A DNA stretch of 64,000 nucleotides from Kribbella kalugense (GTDB lineage Bacteria > Actinomycetota > Actinomycetes > Propionibacteriales > Kribbellaceae), in assembly GCF_004365875.1 (NCBI RefSeq), contig NZ_SODF01000003.1, forward strand, positions 145,805 through 209,804, read 5' to 3'. The translations under genes were made by a program, and so were the position numbers. Under the pieces are notes generated by a model. That model searched no databases. It was given only the letters and a program-made list of their open reading frames with translations, and had not been told where the DNA came from. Below are positions 8,700 to 17,310 of the stretch, piece by piece; position 1 is the first letter of the stretch, and the number at the start of each line of letters is the position of its first letter.

Positions 8700-8830
8700 G
8701 CAGGTTGCTCATGGCAGGGCGCACAGGCCCGGCCGATCACCCCGGCCCGGCCGTTCAGCACCTGGTCGACCGTCGTCTCACTCAGTCCGGCCTAGACCGC
8801 GATGTCGCGGACCCGATGCTCGCGGGCCAT
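8700..8830 (-). pseudogene. decayed LacI family regulator (N-terminal fragment)
   Basis: Read on the minus strand from ATG 8830, the sequence encodes MAREHRVRDIAV, a TAG stop, then AGLSETTVDQVLNGRAGV. This is the helix-turn-helix of a LacI regulator, whose usual form is V-R-x-I-A-x-x-A-G-L-S-x-x-T-V-x-x-V-L-N-G. The stop replaces one codon inside the DNA-binding helix, and after about 40 codons the similarity ends. The ligand-binding domain is absent. It is a relic between the FAD oxidoreductase and the dioxygenase gene, suggesting an earlier LacI regulator controlled this cluster. Confidence 0.75.
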
Positions 8831-8930
8831 CGGTGCCTCCCGGGAATGACGGGTTTTTGGTGGATTCAGGGGATTCCGAACCCTTCACCGAGCCACCAAT
8901 CTAGAACCATCGATCGAGAGGAGCCATCCC

Positions 8931-10067
8931 ATGTGGTTGAACCCCGCCGACGCCCGACTCGACGACTTGCTGACCGTGCTCAAGGACCAGACCGATCCCG
9001 CCGACTACCCGCACGCCGCGACCGTCGAACAGCAGGTCCCGGTGTACGACGCCGCCCGGATCCGGACCGCGGAGCCGCGGGCGGTCCAGACCGAGATCGT
9101 CCGGGCGTTCGCTAACGGCCCGGGGATCGTCGTCCTGAAAGGTGCCTTTAGCAACGACGTGGTCGACTCCACGACGGCCGAGTTCAACCTGCTGATCGAC
9201 GAGCAGCGCCGGTCCGGCGTCGTGGCCGGCGACCACTTCGCGAAGCCGGGCGCGAACGACCGGGTCTGGAACGCGCTCGAGAAGCTGGCGGTCAGTGCGC
9301 CTGAGGTATTCACGGCGTACTACGCGAACGACCTGCTCGCGTCGGTGTCGGCTGCCTGGCTCGGTCCGGCGTACCAGATCACCTCGCAGGTGAACGTGGT
9401 GAACCCGGGAGGCGAGGGGCAGACGGTGCACCGCGACTACCACCTGGGATTCCAGTCGGACGAGGTGGCAGCGCAGTACCCGGAGCATGTGCATCGGCTG
9501 TCGTCCGTGCTGACCTTGCAGGGCGCGGTCGCGCACTGTGACATGCCGGTGGAGTCGGGACCGACGCTGTATCTGCCGCACTCGCAGAAGTACGGCCTGG
9601 GATACCTGGCGTACCGGCGGCCCGAGTTCCAGGCGCATTTCGTCGACAACCACGTGCAACTGCCGCTGGAGAAGGGCGACGCGGTCTTCTTCAACCCGGC
9701 GCTGTTCCACGCTGCCGGGAGCAACCGTTCGGCGGACATCAAGCGGATGGCGAACCTGCTGCAGATCTCTTCCGCCTTCGGCCGGGCGATGGAGAGCATC
9801 GACCGGGCGCGGATGATCGAGGCGGTCTATCCCGAGTTGCTCGCCTTGACCGATCCGTTGGCGGCGGAGAACGTCATCGCGGCGACGGCCGAGGGCTACG
9901 CGTTTCCGACCAACCTCGATCGCGACCAGCCGATCGGCGGGCTCGCGCCGCAGTCCCAGGCCGACGTACTGCGCTCTGCCGTCACGGAGCGTTGGCACCC
10001 GGACAAGTTGCGGCAAGCACTCGACGACCACGCCGGCCGGCGTCAGACGCACGATAGAAACGCGTGA
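8931..10067 (+). CDS. phytanoyl-CoA dioxygenase (PhyH) family protein
   Basis: 378 residues. The iron-binding His-x-Asp is HRD at residues 167-169 (QTVHRDYHLGF). The distal His is likely H260 in FFNPALFHAAG, with a nearby Arg (R266 or R272) for 2-oxoglutarate. These mark a non-haem Fe(II)/2-oxoglutarate dioxygenase that hydroxylates a small molecule; the substrate is unknown. GAGAGGAG lies seven bases before the ATG. It follows the LacI relic and precedes a Gfo/Idh/MocA oxidoreductase on the same strand, with the FAD oxidoreductase further upstream, as in a carbohydrate catabolic cluster. Confidence 0.82.
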   Translation: MWLNPADARLDDLLTVLKDQTDPADYPHAATVEQQVPVYDAARIRTAEPRAVQTEIVRAFANGPGIVVLKGAFSNDVVDSTTAEFNLLIDEQRRSGVVAGDHFAKPGANDRVWNALEKLAVSAPEVFTAYYANDLLASVSAAWLGPAYQITSQVNVVNPGGEGQTVHRDYHLGFQSDEVAAQYPEHVHRLSSVLTLQGAVAHCDMPVESGPTLYLPHSQKYGLGYLAYRRPEFQAHFVDNHVQLPLEKGDAVFFNPALFHAAGSNRSADIKRMANLLQISSAFGRAMESIDRARMIEAVYPELLALTDPLAAENVIAATAEGYAFPTNLDRDQPIGGLAPQSQADVLRSAVTERWHPDKLRQALDDHAGRRQTHDRNA

Positions 10068-10238
10068 ACGTTCGGTGAACCACGTCCGGATCACGGGCAG
10101 GTGGTGTCGGATGGCGGTGATCGTCAGGCAGGATGGCGCGTTCGCAGTCCGGACGAAGGGCTACCCTTACCGGCGGAACACGCCCCTTGGACGAACCGCC
10201 GTGCGCCGCCCGTTCGGCCGACAATCGAAGGAGAAGGC

Positions 10239-11240
10239 ATGGAACCGCTGCGGATCGGCATCCTCGGTGCCGCCCGGATCGCCGGCCGGGCCATCGTCGA
10301 GCCGGCCAAGCTGACCGGTGCCAGGCTGGTCGCGGTCGCCGCGCGCGACGCCGACCGGGCCGAGGCCTTCGCCGCCGAGCACGGGGTCGAACGGGTCCAT
10401 GCGACGTACCAGGACCTGCTGGACGATCCGGAGATCGAAGCGATCTACAACCCGCTGGCCAACGGCCTGCACGGGCCGTGGAACCTGCGGGCGATTGCAG
10501 CGGGCAAGCACGTGCTGACCGAGAAGCCGTCGGCCAGCAACGCCACCGAGGCCACGCAGGTGCGCGACGCCGTCAGCTCGTCCGGACTGGTGTTCATGGA
10601 GGCGTTCCACTACGCCTACCACCCGGTGATGCGCCGGCTGCAGGAGCTGATCGCCAAGGGTGAGCTGGGCGACCTCCAGCACGTCGAGGCGACGATGGTC
10701 ATGCCTCCGCCGCCGGAGAACGACCCGCGCTGGTCGCTGCCGCTCGCCGGCGGGGCCGTGATGGACGTCGGCTGTTACGCGCTGCACGCGCAGCGAATGT
10801 TCGCGCCGTACGCCGGCGGTGCGCCGAAGCTGATCAGCGCCCGGGCCGGCGAGCGCAAGCGGCTGCCCGGCGTGGACGAGTGGCTGAACGCCGACCTGGA
10901 GTTCCCGAAGGGCGCGACCGGCACGGTGCGGACCAGCATGGCCGCCGACAACGTCGAGTTCAGCCTCAAGGTCGTCGGCAGCCGTGGCGAGGCCTTCGCA
11001 CCGTTCTACGTGCTTCCGCAGAACGACGACCGGGTGATCGTGACGACCAAGGAGGACACCTGGGTCGAGCACCTCGGCACCAGGACGTCGTACACGTATC
11101 AGCTGGAGGCCTTCACCGGGGCGGTGCGCAACGGCGCCCCGGTGATCACCGACGCCGACGACGCCCTGGCCACGATGGAGCTGATCGACGCCTGTTATCT
11201 GGCCGCCGGCATGGCTCCACGCCCGGTGACAGCCGTCTGA
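10239..11240 (+). CDS. Gfo/Idh/MocA family oxidoreductase
   Basis: 333 residues. The N-terminal dinucleotide-binding domain begins IGILGAARIAGRAI, and the family signature is present as HVLTEKPSASN, with the catalytic Lys in EKP. The C-terminal domain has GGAVMDVGCYALH, typical of the glucose-fructose oxidoreductase and dihydrodiol/xylose dehydrogenase branch. It would oxidise or reduce a sugar or polyol with NAD(P). AAGGAG lies five bases before ATG 10239, so upstream in-frame starts are not needed. The 171-base gap from the dioxygenase gene shows no clear promoter. Confidence 0.85.
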   Translation: MEPLRIGILGAARIAGRAIVEPAKLTGARLVAVAARDADRAEAFAAEHGVERVHATYQDLLDDPEIEAIYNPLANGLHGPWNLRAIAAGKHVLTEKPSASNATEATQVRDAVSSSGLVFMEAFHYAYHPVMRRLQELIAKGELGDLQHVEATMVMPPPPENDPRWSLPLAGGAVMDVGCYALHAQRMFAPYAGGAPKLISARAGERKRLPGVDEWLNADLEFPKGATGTVRTSMAADNVEFSLKVVGSRGEAFAPFYVLPQNDDRVIVTTKEDTWVEHLGTRTSYTYQLEAFTGAVRNGAPVITDADDALATMELIDACYLAAGMAPRPVTAV

Positions 11241-11243
11241 GCG

Positions 11244-12389
11244 CTACCAGCTCAGGAGTAGTTGCTCGAGGCCACTGCGGGTCATCGGCCGGTCCAGAAC
11301 GCCGACTGCTTCCCGCTCGGCGAAGGCTGCGTGGTCGGAGTCCTGCGGATCGATCGCCTCGCAGATCGCGTTGTACGCCCAGTTGAGCCAGGCGGTGATC
11401 GCCACACTGAACGACGACAGCTCCAGGGCCGGCCAATCGCCGTACCCCTCACGGAAGGCCGCCAGCGCCTTCGGGTTGACCGTCGGCCGCATCACCCACT
11501 GCGTCAGCGCCGACCCCAGTTCGAGCGCGGGCGTCATCGAGCCGGTGAAGTCCCACTCCATCACGATCAGCTCGTCGTCACGCCCCAGCCGGACATGCGT
11601 CGGGATCAGATTGCTGTTGCAGAGGATCAGCTCGCCCGGGTCGACCTCGGTCTCGATCGTCTGCAGATCGAGCCACAGCGGCAGAACCGCCTCCAGCCGA
11701 TCGGCCCACGGCTTGCCCGCGACCCGGGACCGTTCGAGCAGCTTGTCCCACTCGGACTCGGGCCGCCGCCAGACGATGTACGGATTCATCGGCGCCTCAC
11801 TGGGGATCGCCAGCGCATGCAGCTTCCCGTACGCCGCACCCGCCCGCCGGGCCACCGCCGCGGAGACAGGCAGCGCCGGCGACGGACCCACCTCGAGCCA
11901 TTCGTGGACGCGCCAGTTCTCACCCTGCACGCCCTCGACCAGCTGTCCCCGCGGACTCCGTACGGCGACCGGCGCGGCCACCCCGGTCGCCACAGCAGCG
12001 TCCCGCAGTCGCGCACCGAGCTCGGCCTGCTCGTTCGTGATCCAGTCGTACACGGTGATCGCCAGCCAGCGACCGCGGTCGGTGGTGACATCCCAGCAGC
12101 GCCCCATGGCCGTGAACGAAACAGGTTTGGGCGGGGCGATCACCGTGCCCAGACCGAAGGCTTCCGCCAGTGCTTGGGCCAGCCCGTCGGGTGCGGCGGG
12201 CGTCGTGGAGACCCGGCGTTCGACTTCGGCCTTCAGCGCGGGCCAGTCGCGGATGCCGTACTGCTCGGCCAGCGCCCGCTGGGCGTCCGCCAGCGAGGTG
12301 TCCGGCTTGGATTCGCGCAGTACCGCCAGGAGATCCTTGGCTTCCTTGCGCAGGTAGTCGATGCTCGGGCGATCCGGCAGCAGTTTCAC
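11244..12389 (-). CDS. phosphotransferase-fold protein with degenerate catalytic loop
   Basis: 381 residues. Residues 1-60 are a short helical domain (IDYLRKEAKDLLAVLRESKP and YGIRDWPALKAEVERR), seen in front of other actinobacterial domains. Residues 70-381 resemble the aminoglycoside phosphotransferase/choline kinase fold. The usual H-G-D-L-x-x-x-N catalytic loop reads NSNLIPTH (258-265), so the catalytic Asp is Asn and the metal-binding Asn is His. The usual D-W is EWDF (278-281). If the alignment is right, this is a pseudokinase or a diverged enzyme. The GTG start has AGGAC upstream. It is convergent with the oxidoreductase at 10239, with only three bases between. Confidence 0.7.
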   Translation of the reverse strand: MKLLPDRPSIDYLRKEAKDLLAVLRESKPDTSLADAQRALAEQYGIRDWPALKAEVERRVSTTPAAPDGLAQALAEAFGLGTVIAPPKPVSFTAMGRCWDVTTDRGRWLAITVYDWITNEQAELGARLRDAAVATGVAAPVAVRSPRGQLVEGVQGENWRVHEWLEVGPSPALPVSAAVARRAGAAYGKLHALAIPSEAPMNPYIVWRRPESEWDKLLERSRVAGKPWADRLEAVLPLWLDLQTIETEVDPGELILCNSNLIPTHVRLGRDDELIVMEWDFTGSMTPALELGSALTQWVMRPTVNPKALAAFREGYGDWPALELSSFSVAITAWLNWAYNAICEAIDPQDSDHAAFAEREAVGVLDRPMTRSGLEQLLLSW

Positions 12390-12621
12390 AACGCGTCCTC
12401 TCGTACCCGGACTCGCACGGGTCTCAAGAGAGCGTCACCAACCGCACTCGGCTCAAGGATTTGAGGTGGCTTCCAGCCTTCCGGCGAGTCTCGACGCGCC
12501 CTCACACGCACTCGTGACGGTACCCAACCCCGCGGTGGGGGTCAACGGGCAGCACCGGCCCCTCGGCCCCGGAGGATTCGGGACCGAGGAGTTTCGCGGG
12601 GCCGACTAGCCGAACTCTCTG
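12390..12621. other. intergenic stretch without a recognised gene
   Basis: This region lies upstream of the phosphotransferase-fold gene and downstream of the 37-residue gene. It contains GC-rich sequence with no convincing start codon and ribosome binding site pair on either strand. It may hold the promoter of the gene ending at 11244. No repeat or RNA gene was recognised. Confidence 0.5.
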
Positions 12622-12735
12622 CTACTTCCGCGCTTGTTTCGTGGGCGGAATGATCGCGCTGTCGCTCGGATTGGCTTTCGGCTGTTTGGGTTGCTTGGGT
12701 TTGCGGACTTCACGTCCACCTTTGTTCTTCGACAT
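12622..12735 (-). CDS. 37-residue basic protein
   Basis: The sequence starts MSKNKGGREVRKPKQPKQPK and ends KQARK, so it is strongly basic, Lys/Pro-rich and probably disordered. CGGAG lies six bases before ATG 12735, a good ribosome binding site. AAA and AAG codons are frequent, unlike the neighbours. Short proteins beginning M-x-K-N-K-G and rich in Lys and Pro are annotated as hypothetical in many bacteria. The composition suggests nucleic-acid or ribosome contact, but no function is known. It is transcribed alone; 109 bases separate it from iolA upstream. Confidence 0.7.
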   Translation of the reverse strand: MSKNKGGREVRKPKQPKQPKANPSDSAIIPPTKQARK

Positions 12736-12844
12736 GACAAACTCCGGAGCTTCGAGGATCGCGGACAGGCCAGCGGCCTTCGTACGCCGCGGTACTCCTC
12801 ATGCCCCGGGGGTTGCCTTCGACGCTACACCCAAGCGCGCGCTT

Positions 12845-14347
12845 TCAGTCGTGCGTCGGGAAGCCCAGATTGATGCCGCCGTGGGACGGATCGAGCCAGC
12901 GTGAGGTGACGACCTTGCCGCGGGTGAAGAAGTGCACGCCCTCGGTGCCGTGCGCATGGGTGTCACCGAACAGCGAGTTCTTCCAGCCGCCGAACGAGTA
13001 GTACGCCATCGGCACCGGGATCGGGACGTTGATCCCGACCATGCCGACCTCCACCTCGTTCTGGAACCGCCTCGCGGCGCCACCGTCGTTCGTGAAGATC
13101 GCTGTGCCGTTCCCGTACGGGTTGGCGTTGACTATGGCGAGGGCAGCGTCGTACGACGGTGTGCGCAGCACCGAGAGCACCGGGCCGAAGATCTCGTCGG
13201 TGTAGATCGACATCTCCGGAGCGACCTTGTCGAACAGCGTCGGACCGAGCCAGAACCCGTCGGCCGCACCGTCGAAGTCGCCCTCGCGCCCGTCGACGAC
13301 GAGCTCGGCGCCTTCCTCGACACCCGCGGCGACGTACCCGGCGACCTTGTCGCGGTGCTGGCCGGTGACCAGCGGACCCATGTCGCAGCCGCGCGTCCCG
13401 TCGCCGGTCTTCAGCTTCGCCATCCGGTCCTTGATCTTGCTGATCAGCTCGTCCGCGATCGGCTCGACCGCGACCAGCGCCGAGATCGCCATGCACCGCT
13501 CACCCGCCGACCCGAACCCGGCGTTCACGGCAGCATCGGCGGCCAGGTCGAGGTCCGCGTCGGGCAGCACGATCATATGGTTCTTCGCGCCGCCGAGCGC
13601 CTGCACCCGCTTGCCGTTCTTCGTGCCGTTCTCGTAGACGTACTTGGCGATCGGCGTCGATCCGACGAACGACACCGACTTGATGTCCGGGTGCTCGAGC
13701 AACCGGTCGACCGCCTCCTTGTCGCCGTGGACGACGTTCACCACACCGTCCGGCAGGCCGGCCTCCTTCCACAGCTCGGCCATCGCGTTCGCCGCCGACG
13801 GATCCTTCTCGGACGGCTTGATCACCACACTGTTGCCACAGGCAACCGCGATCGGGACGAACCACATCGGCACCATGGCCGGGAAGTTGAACGGCGAGAT
13901 CACCGCGCAGACCCCGAGCGGCTGACGGATCGAGTACACGTCGACCTTGGTCGAGACGCCCTCGCTGTACCCGCCCTTCATCAGGTGCGGGATCCCGCAG
14001 GCGAACTCGATCACCTCGAGGCCGCGGGTCACCTCACCGAGCGCGTCCGACAGCACCTTGCCGTGCTCCGCGGTGATGATCGCCGCGATCCGCTCCTTGT
14101 CCCGGTTCACCAGCTCGCGGTACGCGAACAGGACCTGGGCACGCTTGGTCAGCGACGTCTGCCCCCAGGTCTTCGACGTCTCGTGAGCGACCTTGACGAC
14201 CTCGTCGACGGTCGCCGCCGAGGCCAGATCCAGCTCACCGCTGACCTGACCGGTCGCGGGGTTGTAGACCTCGCTGGTCCGCTCGGCGACGCCGGTCCAG
14301 TAGCCGCCACCGACGAGGTGGGTGATCCGCTTGCTCTCAGTACTCAC
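12845..14347 (-). CDS. iolA: CoA-acylating methylmalonate-semialdehyde dehydrogenase
   Basis: 500 residues, normal for the MmsA/IolA family. The protein converts malonate semialdehyde (last step of inositol breakdown) or methylmalonate semialdehyde to acetyl- or propionyl-CoA with NAD and CoA. The nucleophilic Cys is in SAGERCMAIS (about residue 287), the NAD site includes ISPFNFPAMVPMW, and the family block ALGGAKNHMIVLPDAD is intact. The start is GTG with GAGGAAAC upstream. It is the last gene of the minus-strand inositol region, 31 bases after iolG. Valine catabolism is an alternative role, but the neighbours favour inositol. Confidence 0.92.
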   Translation of the reverse strand: MSTESKRITHLVGGGYWTGVAERTSEVYNPATGQVSGELDLASAATVDEVVKVAHETSKTWGQTSLTKRAQVLFAYRELVNRDKERIAAIITAEHGKVLSDALGEVTRGLEVIEFACGIPHLMKGGYSEGVSTKVDVYSIRQPLGVCAVISPFNFPAMVPMWFVPIAVACGNSVVIKPSEKDPSAANAMAELWKEAGLPDGVVNVVHGDKEAVDRLLEHPDIKSVSFVGSTPIAKYVYENGTKNGKRVQALGGAKNHMIVLPDADLDLAADAAVNAGFGSAGERCMAISALVAVEPIADELISKIKDRMAKLKTGDGTRGCDMGPLVTGQHRDKVAGYVAAGVEEGAELVVDGREGDFDGAADGFWLGPTLFDKVAPEMSIYTDEIFGPVLSVLRTPSYDAALAIVNANPYGNGTAIFTNDGGAARRFQNEVEVGMVGINVPIPVPMAYYSFGGWKNSLFGDTHAHGTEGVHFFTRGKVVTSRWLDPSHGGINLGFPTHD

Positions 14348-14378
14348 GATGTTTCCTCACTGCCGGGGTGAATCGTTC

Positions 14379-15404
14379 TCATCCAAGGACCTTGCCGCGG
14401 TCGGCCAGGGCGACGTCCACGGGCCTGCCTGTGGTCAGCGACTCGATGCCTGCCTCGCAGACGGCCGCCGCCGCGTAGCCGTCCCAGGCGCTCGGCCCGT
14501 CGATCTCGCCGCGTGCTGTCGCGTCGACCCAGCGCTGCACCTCAATGTCGTACGCCTGCTCGAACCGGACCCGGAAGTCGGCCGGCATCGCGCCGCCCCA
14601 CTGTCCACCGGCGCGGGTGAACACACCGGACCCGAGCCCGATCGTCGCACTGCCTCGCTCGGCGACAGCCTCACACCTGACCTCGTACCCGACCTGGAAG
14701 TTCACGAACACCTCCACGTCGGCCATCGCCCCGTTGGCCAGCTCGAACACCGCGAGCTGCGGATCGCGTACGCCGTCGCGCACCAGGCTGCTCGATGTCG
14801 GCGTGTGCACGGTGATCCGGGTGATCTCCTCACCGAACAACCACCGAGCGATGTCGACCTCGTGCACCATCGAGTCCCGGACGATCATCTCGCTCCGGAA
14901 CGTCGGCGGGACCGACTTGTTCCGATGCACGTTGTGCAGCAGCAACGTCCGCCCGAGCTCACCGGAGTCGAGCAGCTCCTTCAAAGCGGCGTACTCCGGA
15001 TCGAAGCGGCGCATGAATCCGACCTGGATCAGCTGCCGTCCGAGCTTGTGCTCGGCCTCCACCACTCGCAGCGCAGACTCGGCGTCCATCGTCAGCGGCT
15101 TCTCGCACAGCACCGGCTTGCCATGATCGATGCACGCAAACAACTGCTCGGCATGCGCGAATCCGGGCGAGGCGAGAATCACCGCGTCGATGTCATCAGC
15201 TGCGATCAGATCCAGCGAATCCTCAACGACCCGGACACTCTGCGTCGGACCCGCCGAGAGCCTCTTGGCGAGCTCCTCGGCGCGCGGCTGATCGGCGTCG
15301 GAGACCGCGACCAAGCGCGCTCCCGCGGTCTTGCGCACCACCCGGTCGGCATGGTCGGCGCCCATCACCCCGACGCCGACGACCCCGACCCGCAGCTCGG
15401 TCAT
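14379..15404 (-). CDS. iolG: inositol 2-dehydrogenase-like Gfo/Idh/MocA oxidoreductase
   Basis: 341 residues. The Rossmann motif VGVVGVGVMGADHA is at the N-terminus and the catalytic signature is PVLCEKPLTMD. The Tyr/His-Asp region reads MVHEVDIARWLFGE, as in IolG. It would oxidise myo-inositol to scyllo-inosose, or act on scyllo- or D-chiro-inositol, using NAD. The ATG overlaps the ABC ATPase stop by four bases. A second IolG-like protein lies at 26001, so the two probably differ in inositol isomer. Confidence 0.87.
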   Translation of the reverse strand: MTELRVGVVGVGVMGADHADRVVRKTAGARLVAVSDADQPRAEELAKRLSAGPTQSVRVVEDSLDLIAADDIDAVILASPGFAHAEQLFACIDHGKPVLCEKPLTMDAESALRVVEAEHKLGRQLIQVGFMRRFDPEYAALKELLDSGELGRTLLLHNVHRNKSVPPTFRSEMIVRDSMVHEVDIARWLFGEEITRITVHTPTSSSLVRDGVRDPQLAVFELANGAMADVEVFVNFQVGYEVRCEAVAERGSATIGLGSGVFTRAGGQWGGAMPADFRVRFEQAYDIEVQRWVDATARGEIDGPSAWDGYAAAAVCEAGIESLTTGRPVDVALADRGKVLG

Positions 15405-16258
15405 GTCCTGTCCTCCTCAACTGCAGTGTCCACGACCACCTCGGCGTCGATATCGCGGAGCTCGTGACTGAGTGCCTCCAGCTCGGATCCGCCGGCCATC
15501 TCCGTGGTCAACTGCTCCAACGTGATCTCCGACCGGTGCGTGTCGAGCGCTACCCGACCGAGCTTCAGTACGACGAAATGATTCCCGACCAGGTACGCGT
15601 GGTGCGGGTTGTGGGTGATAAAGATGACCCCGATACCGGCGTCCCGGGCCTTTACGACGTACTTCAGCACCACGCCGGACTGGTTCACCCCGAGCGCCGC
15701 GGTCGGCTCGTCGAGGATCAGCACCTTCGCCCCGAAGTGGATCGCCCGCGCGATCGCCACGCACTGGCGCTGACCGCCCGACAGCTTCCCGACCGGCTGC
15801 TCGAGATTCGGGATCGAGATCCCCATCTTCGCCAGTTCCTCCTGCGCGATCCGCTTCATCGTCGCCGAGTCCAGCTGCCGGAACGGTCCCTTCGTCAGCT
15901 CGTTGCCGAGGAAGAAGTTCCGCCAGACCGACATCAGCGGCGCGAGCGCGAGGTCCTGGTAGACGGTCGCGATCCCGCTGTCCAGCGACTCGCGCGGCGA
16001 GGAGAAGTGCCGCTCCTCGCCGTTCACCGACATCCGGCCCGAGGTGTAGTCGTGCAGGCCGGCGATGATCTTGATCAGCGTCGACTTGCCCGCGCCGTTG
16101 TCGCCGAGCACGCAGGTGATCTCGCCCTGCCGGACCGACAGCGACACCCCGCGGATCGCATGGATGCTGCCGTAGCTCTTGCCGATCTCCTCCAGCATCA
16201 CGATCGGCGTGTTCGGGCTGGCCGACGCCTCGTCGGCGAACGACTTCGTGGTGGTCAT
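15401..16258 (-). CDS. ABC transporter ATPase, sugar (inositol) importer
   Basis: 285 residues with one nucleotide-binding domain: Walker A GDNGAGKST (52-60), signature LSGGQRQ, Walker B VLILDEPTAAL and a switch His in FITHNPHHA. It belongs to the ribose/monosaccharide importer family, but many members (RbsA, MglA) are about 500 residues with two domains. This one has a single domain and would work as a homodimer. It energises inositol uptake with the permease at 16255 and binding protein at 17311, and overlaps the permease by four bases. The substrate is inferred from the inositol genes on both sides. Confidence 0.9.
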   Translation of the reverse strand: MTTTKSFADEASASPNTPIVMLEEIGKSYGSIHAIRGVSLSVRQGEITCVLGDNGAGKSTLIKIIAGLHDYTSGRMSVNGEERHFSSPRESLDSGIATVYQDLALAPLMSVWRNFFLGNELTKGPFRQLDSATMKRIAQEELAKMGISIPNLEQPVGKLSGGQRQCVAIARAIHFGAKVLILDEPTAALGVNQSGVVLKYVVKARDAGIGVIFITHNPHHAYLVGNHFVVLKLGRVALDTHRSEITLEQLTTEMAGGSELEALSHELRDIDAEVVVDTAVEEDRT

Positions 16259-17301
16259 CGTGCCTCCGCCTGCCGCCGGACGACCAGGTTGACGATGGTT
16301 GCCAGCAGCAACATCACACCCAGGAACGTCTTGAACCAGTCCGCGTTCCAGCCGGCGTACACCACACCGAGCTGGACCATGCCGAAGATCAGCGCACCGA
16401 CCGCCCCGCCGACGACGGACCCGTAGCCGCCGGTGAGCAGGCAGCCGCCGACGACGGCCGCGATGATGAAGAGGAACTCCTTGCCGACACCTTCGCCGGA
16501 CTGCACCACGCCGTTCTGCACGAACAGCAGCTGCATACCGGCGAACCAGGCGAAGAACCCGACCGCCATGAACAGCCCGATCTTCACCTTCTTCACCGGT
16601 ACGCCGACCGCCCGCGCGGCTGCCGCGTCACCGCCGACCGCGAAGATCCAGTTGCCGATCTGCGTCCGCAGCAGCACCCAGGCGGCGATCGCGACGAACA
16701 CGATCCACCAGACGACGATGATCTTGATCGTCACGCCACCCAGCTTGAACTCCGACGCGAACACAGCCTTCGCCGAGCTGAACCCGTCCATGTCGCTGAT
16801 CGAGTTCGACGCGACCGCGCCGGAGGTCAGCCGGGTGACCGCGATGTTGAGGCCTTGCAGGATGAAGAAGGTGCCCAGGGTCACCAGGAAGCTGGGCAGT
16901 CCGGTCCGCATCAACAGCCAGCCGTTGAACGCGCCGATGGCCAGCGAGAGCGCCAGGGCGACGATCAGTCCGACCCAGACGTTCAGGCTGAGCTGGTAGG
17001 CGAAGATGCCGGCGGTCAGACCGGACGTCGTCACCGCGACGCCGGCCGACAGGTCGAACTCGCCACCGATCATCAGCAGCGAGACGGGCACCGCCATCAC
17101 ACCGATCAGCGCGGCCTGGTAGAGGATCGTGCCGGTGTTGTTGATATCGCGGAACGGCGGCGCGGCGATCAGGAAGAACACCAGGATCACGGCCGCGCCG
17201 ACGAGCGATCCGATCTCCGGCCGGCTGAGCAGCCGGGCGCCGATGGATCGGCTGGAGACGCGGTCGTCCGCCGAGGCCGGTGAGGTGATGGTCGATGCCA
17301 T
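16255..17301 (-). CDS. ABC transporter permease, sugar (inositol) importer
   Basis: 348 residues and about ten membrane helices, of the RbsC/BPD_transp_2 type. The conserved GLTAGIFAYQLSL and AFNGWLLMRTGLPSFLVTLG segments (RbsC: N-G-x-L-x-x-x-x-x-x-P-x-F-I-x-T-L) are present. It forms the membrane channel for the sugar importer. The gene begins nine bases after the binding-protein stop and overlaps the ATPase gene by four bases. Confidence 0.9.
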   Translation of the reverse strand: MASTITSPASADDRVSSRSIGARLLSRPEIGSLVGAAVILVFFLIAAPPFRDINNTGTILYQAALIGVMAVPVSLLMIGGEFDLSAGVAVTTSGLTAGIFAYQLSLNVWVGLIVALALSLAIGAFNGWLLMRTGLPSFLVTLGTFFILQGLNIAVTRLTSGAVASNSISDMDGFSSAKAVFASEFKLGGVTIKIIVVWWIVFVAIAAWVLLRTQIGNWIFAVGGDAAAARAVGVPVKKVKIGLFMAVGFFAWFAGMQLLFVQNGVVQSGEGVGKEFLFIIAAVVGGCLLTGGYGSVVGGAVGALIFGMVQLGVVYAGWNADWFKTFLGVMLLLATIVNLVVRRQAEAR

Positions 17302-17310
17302 GGCGCTACC

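Noticed and set aside
10068-10238. Possible small gene between the dioxygenase and the Gfo/Idh oxidoreductase
   Set aside because: The open frames there have no ribosome binding site and run into the oxidoreductase gene, whose own start is well supported.
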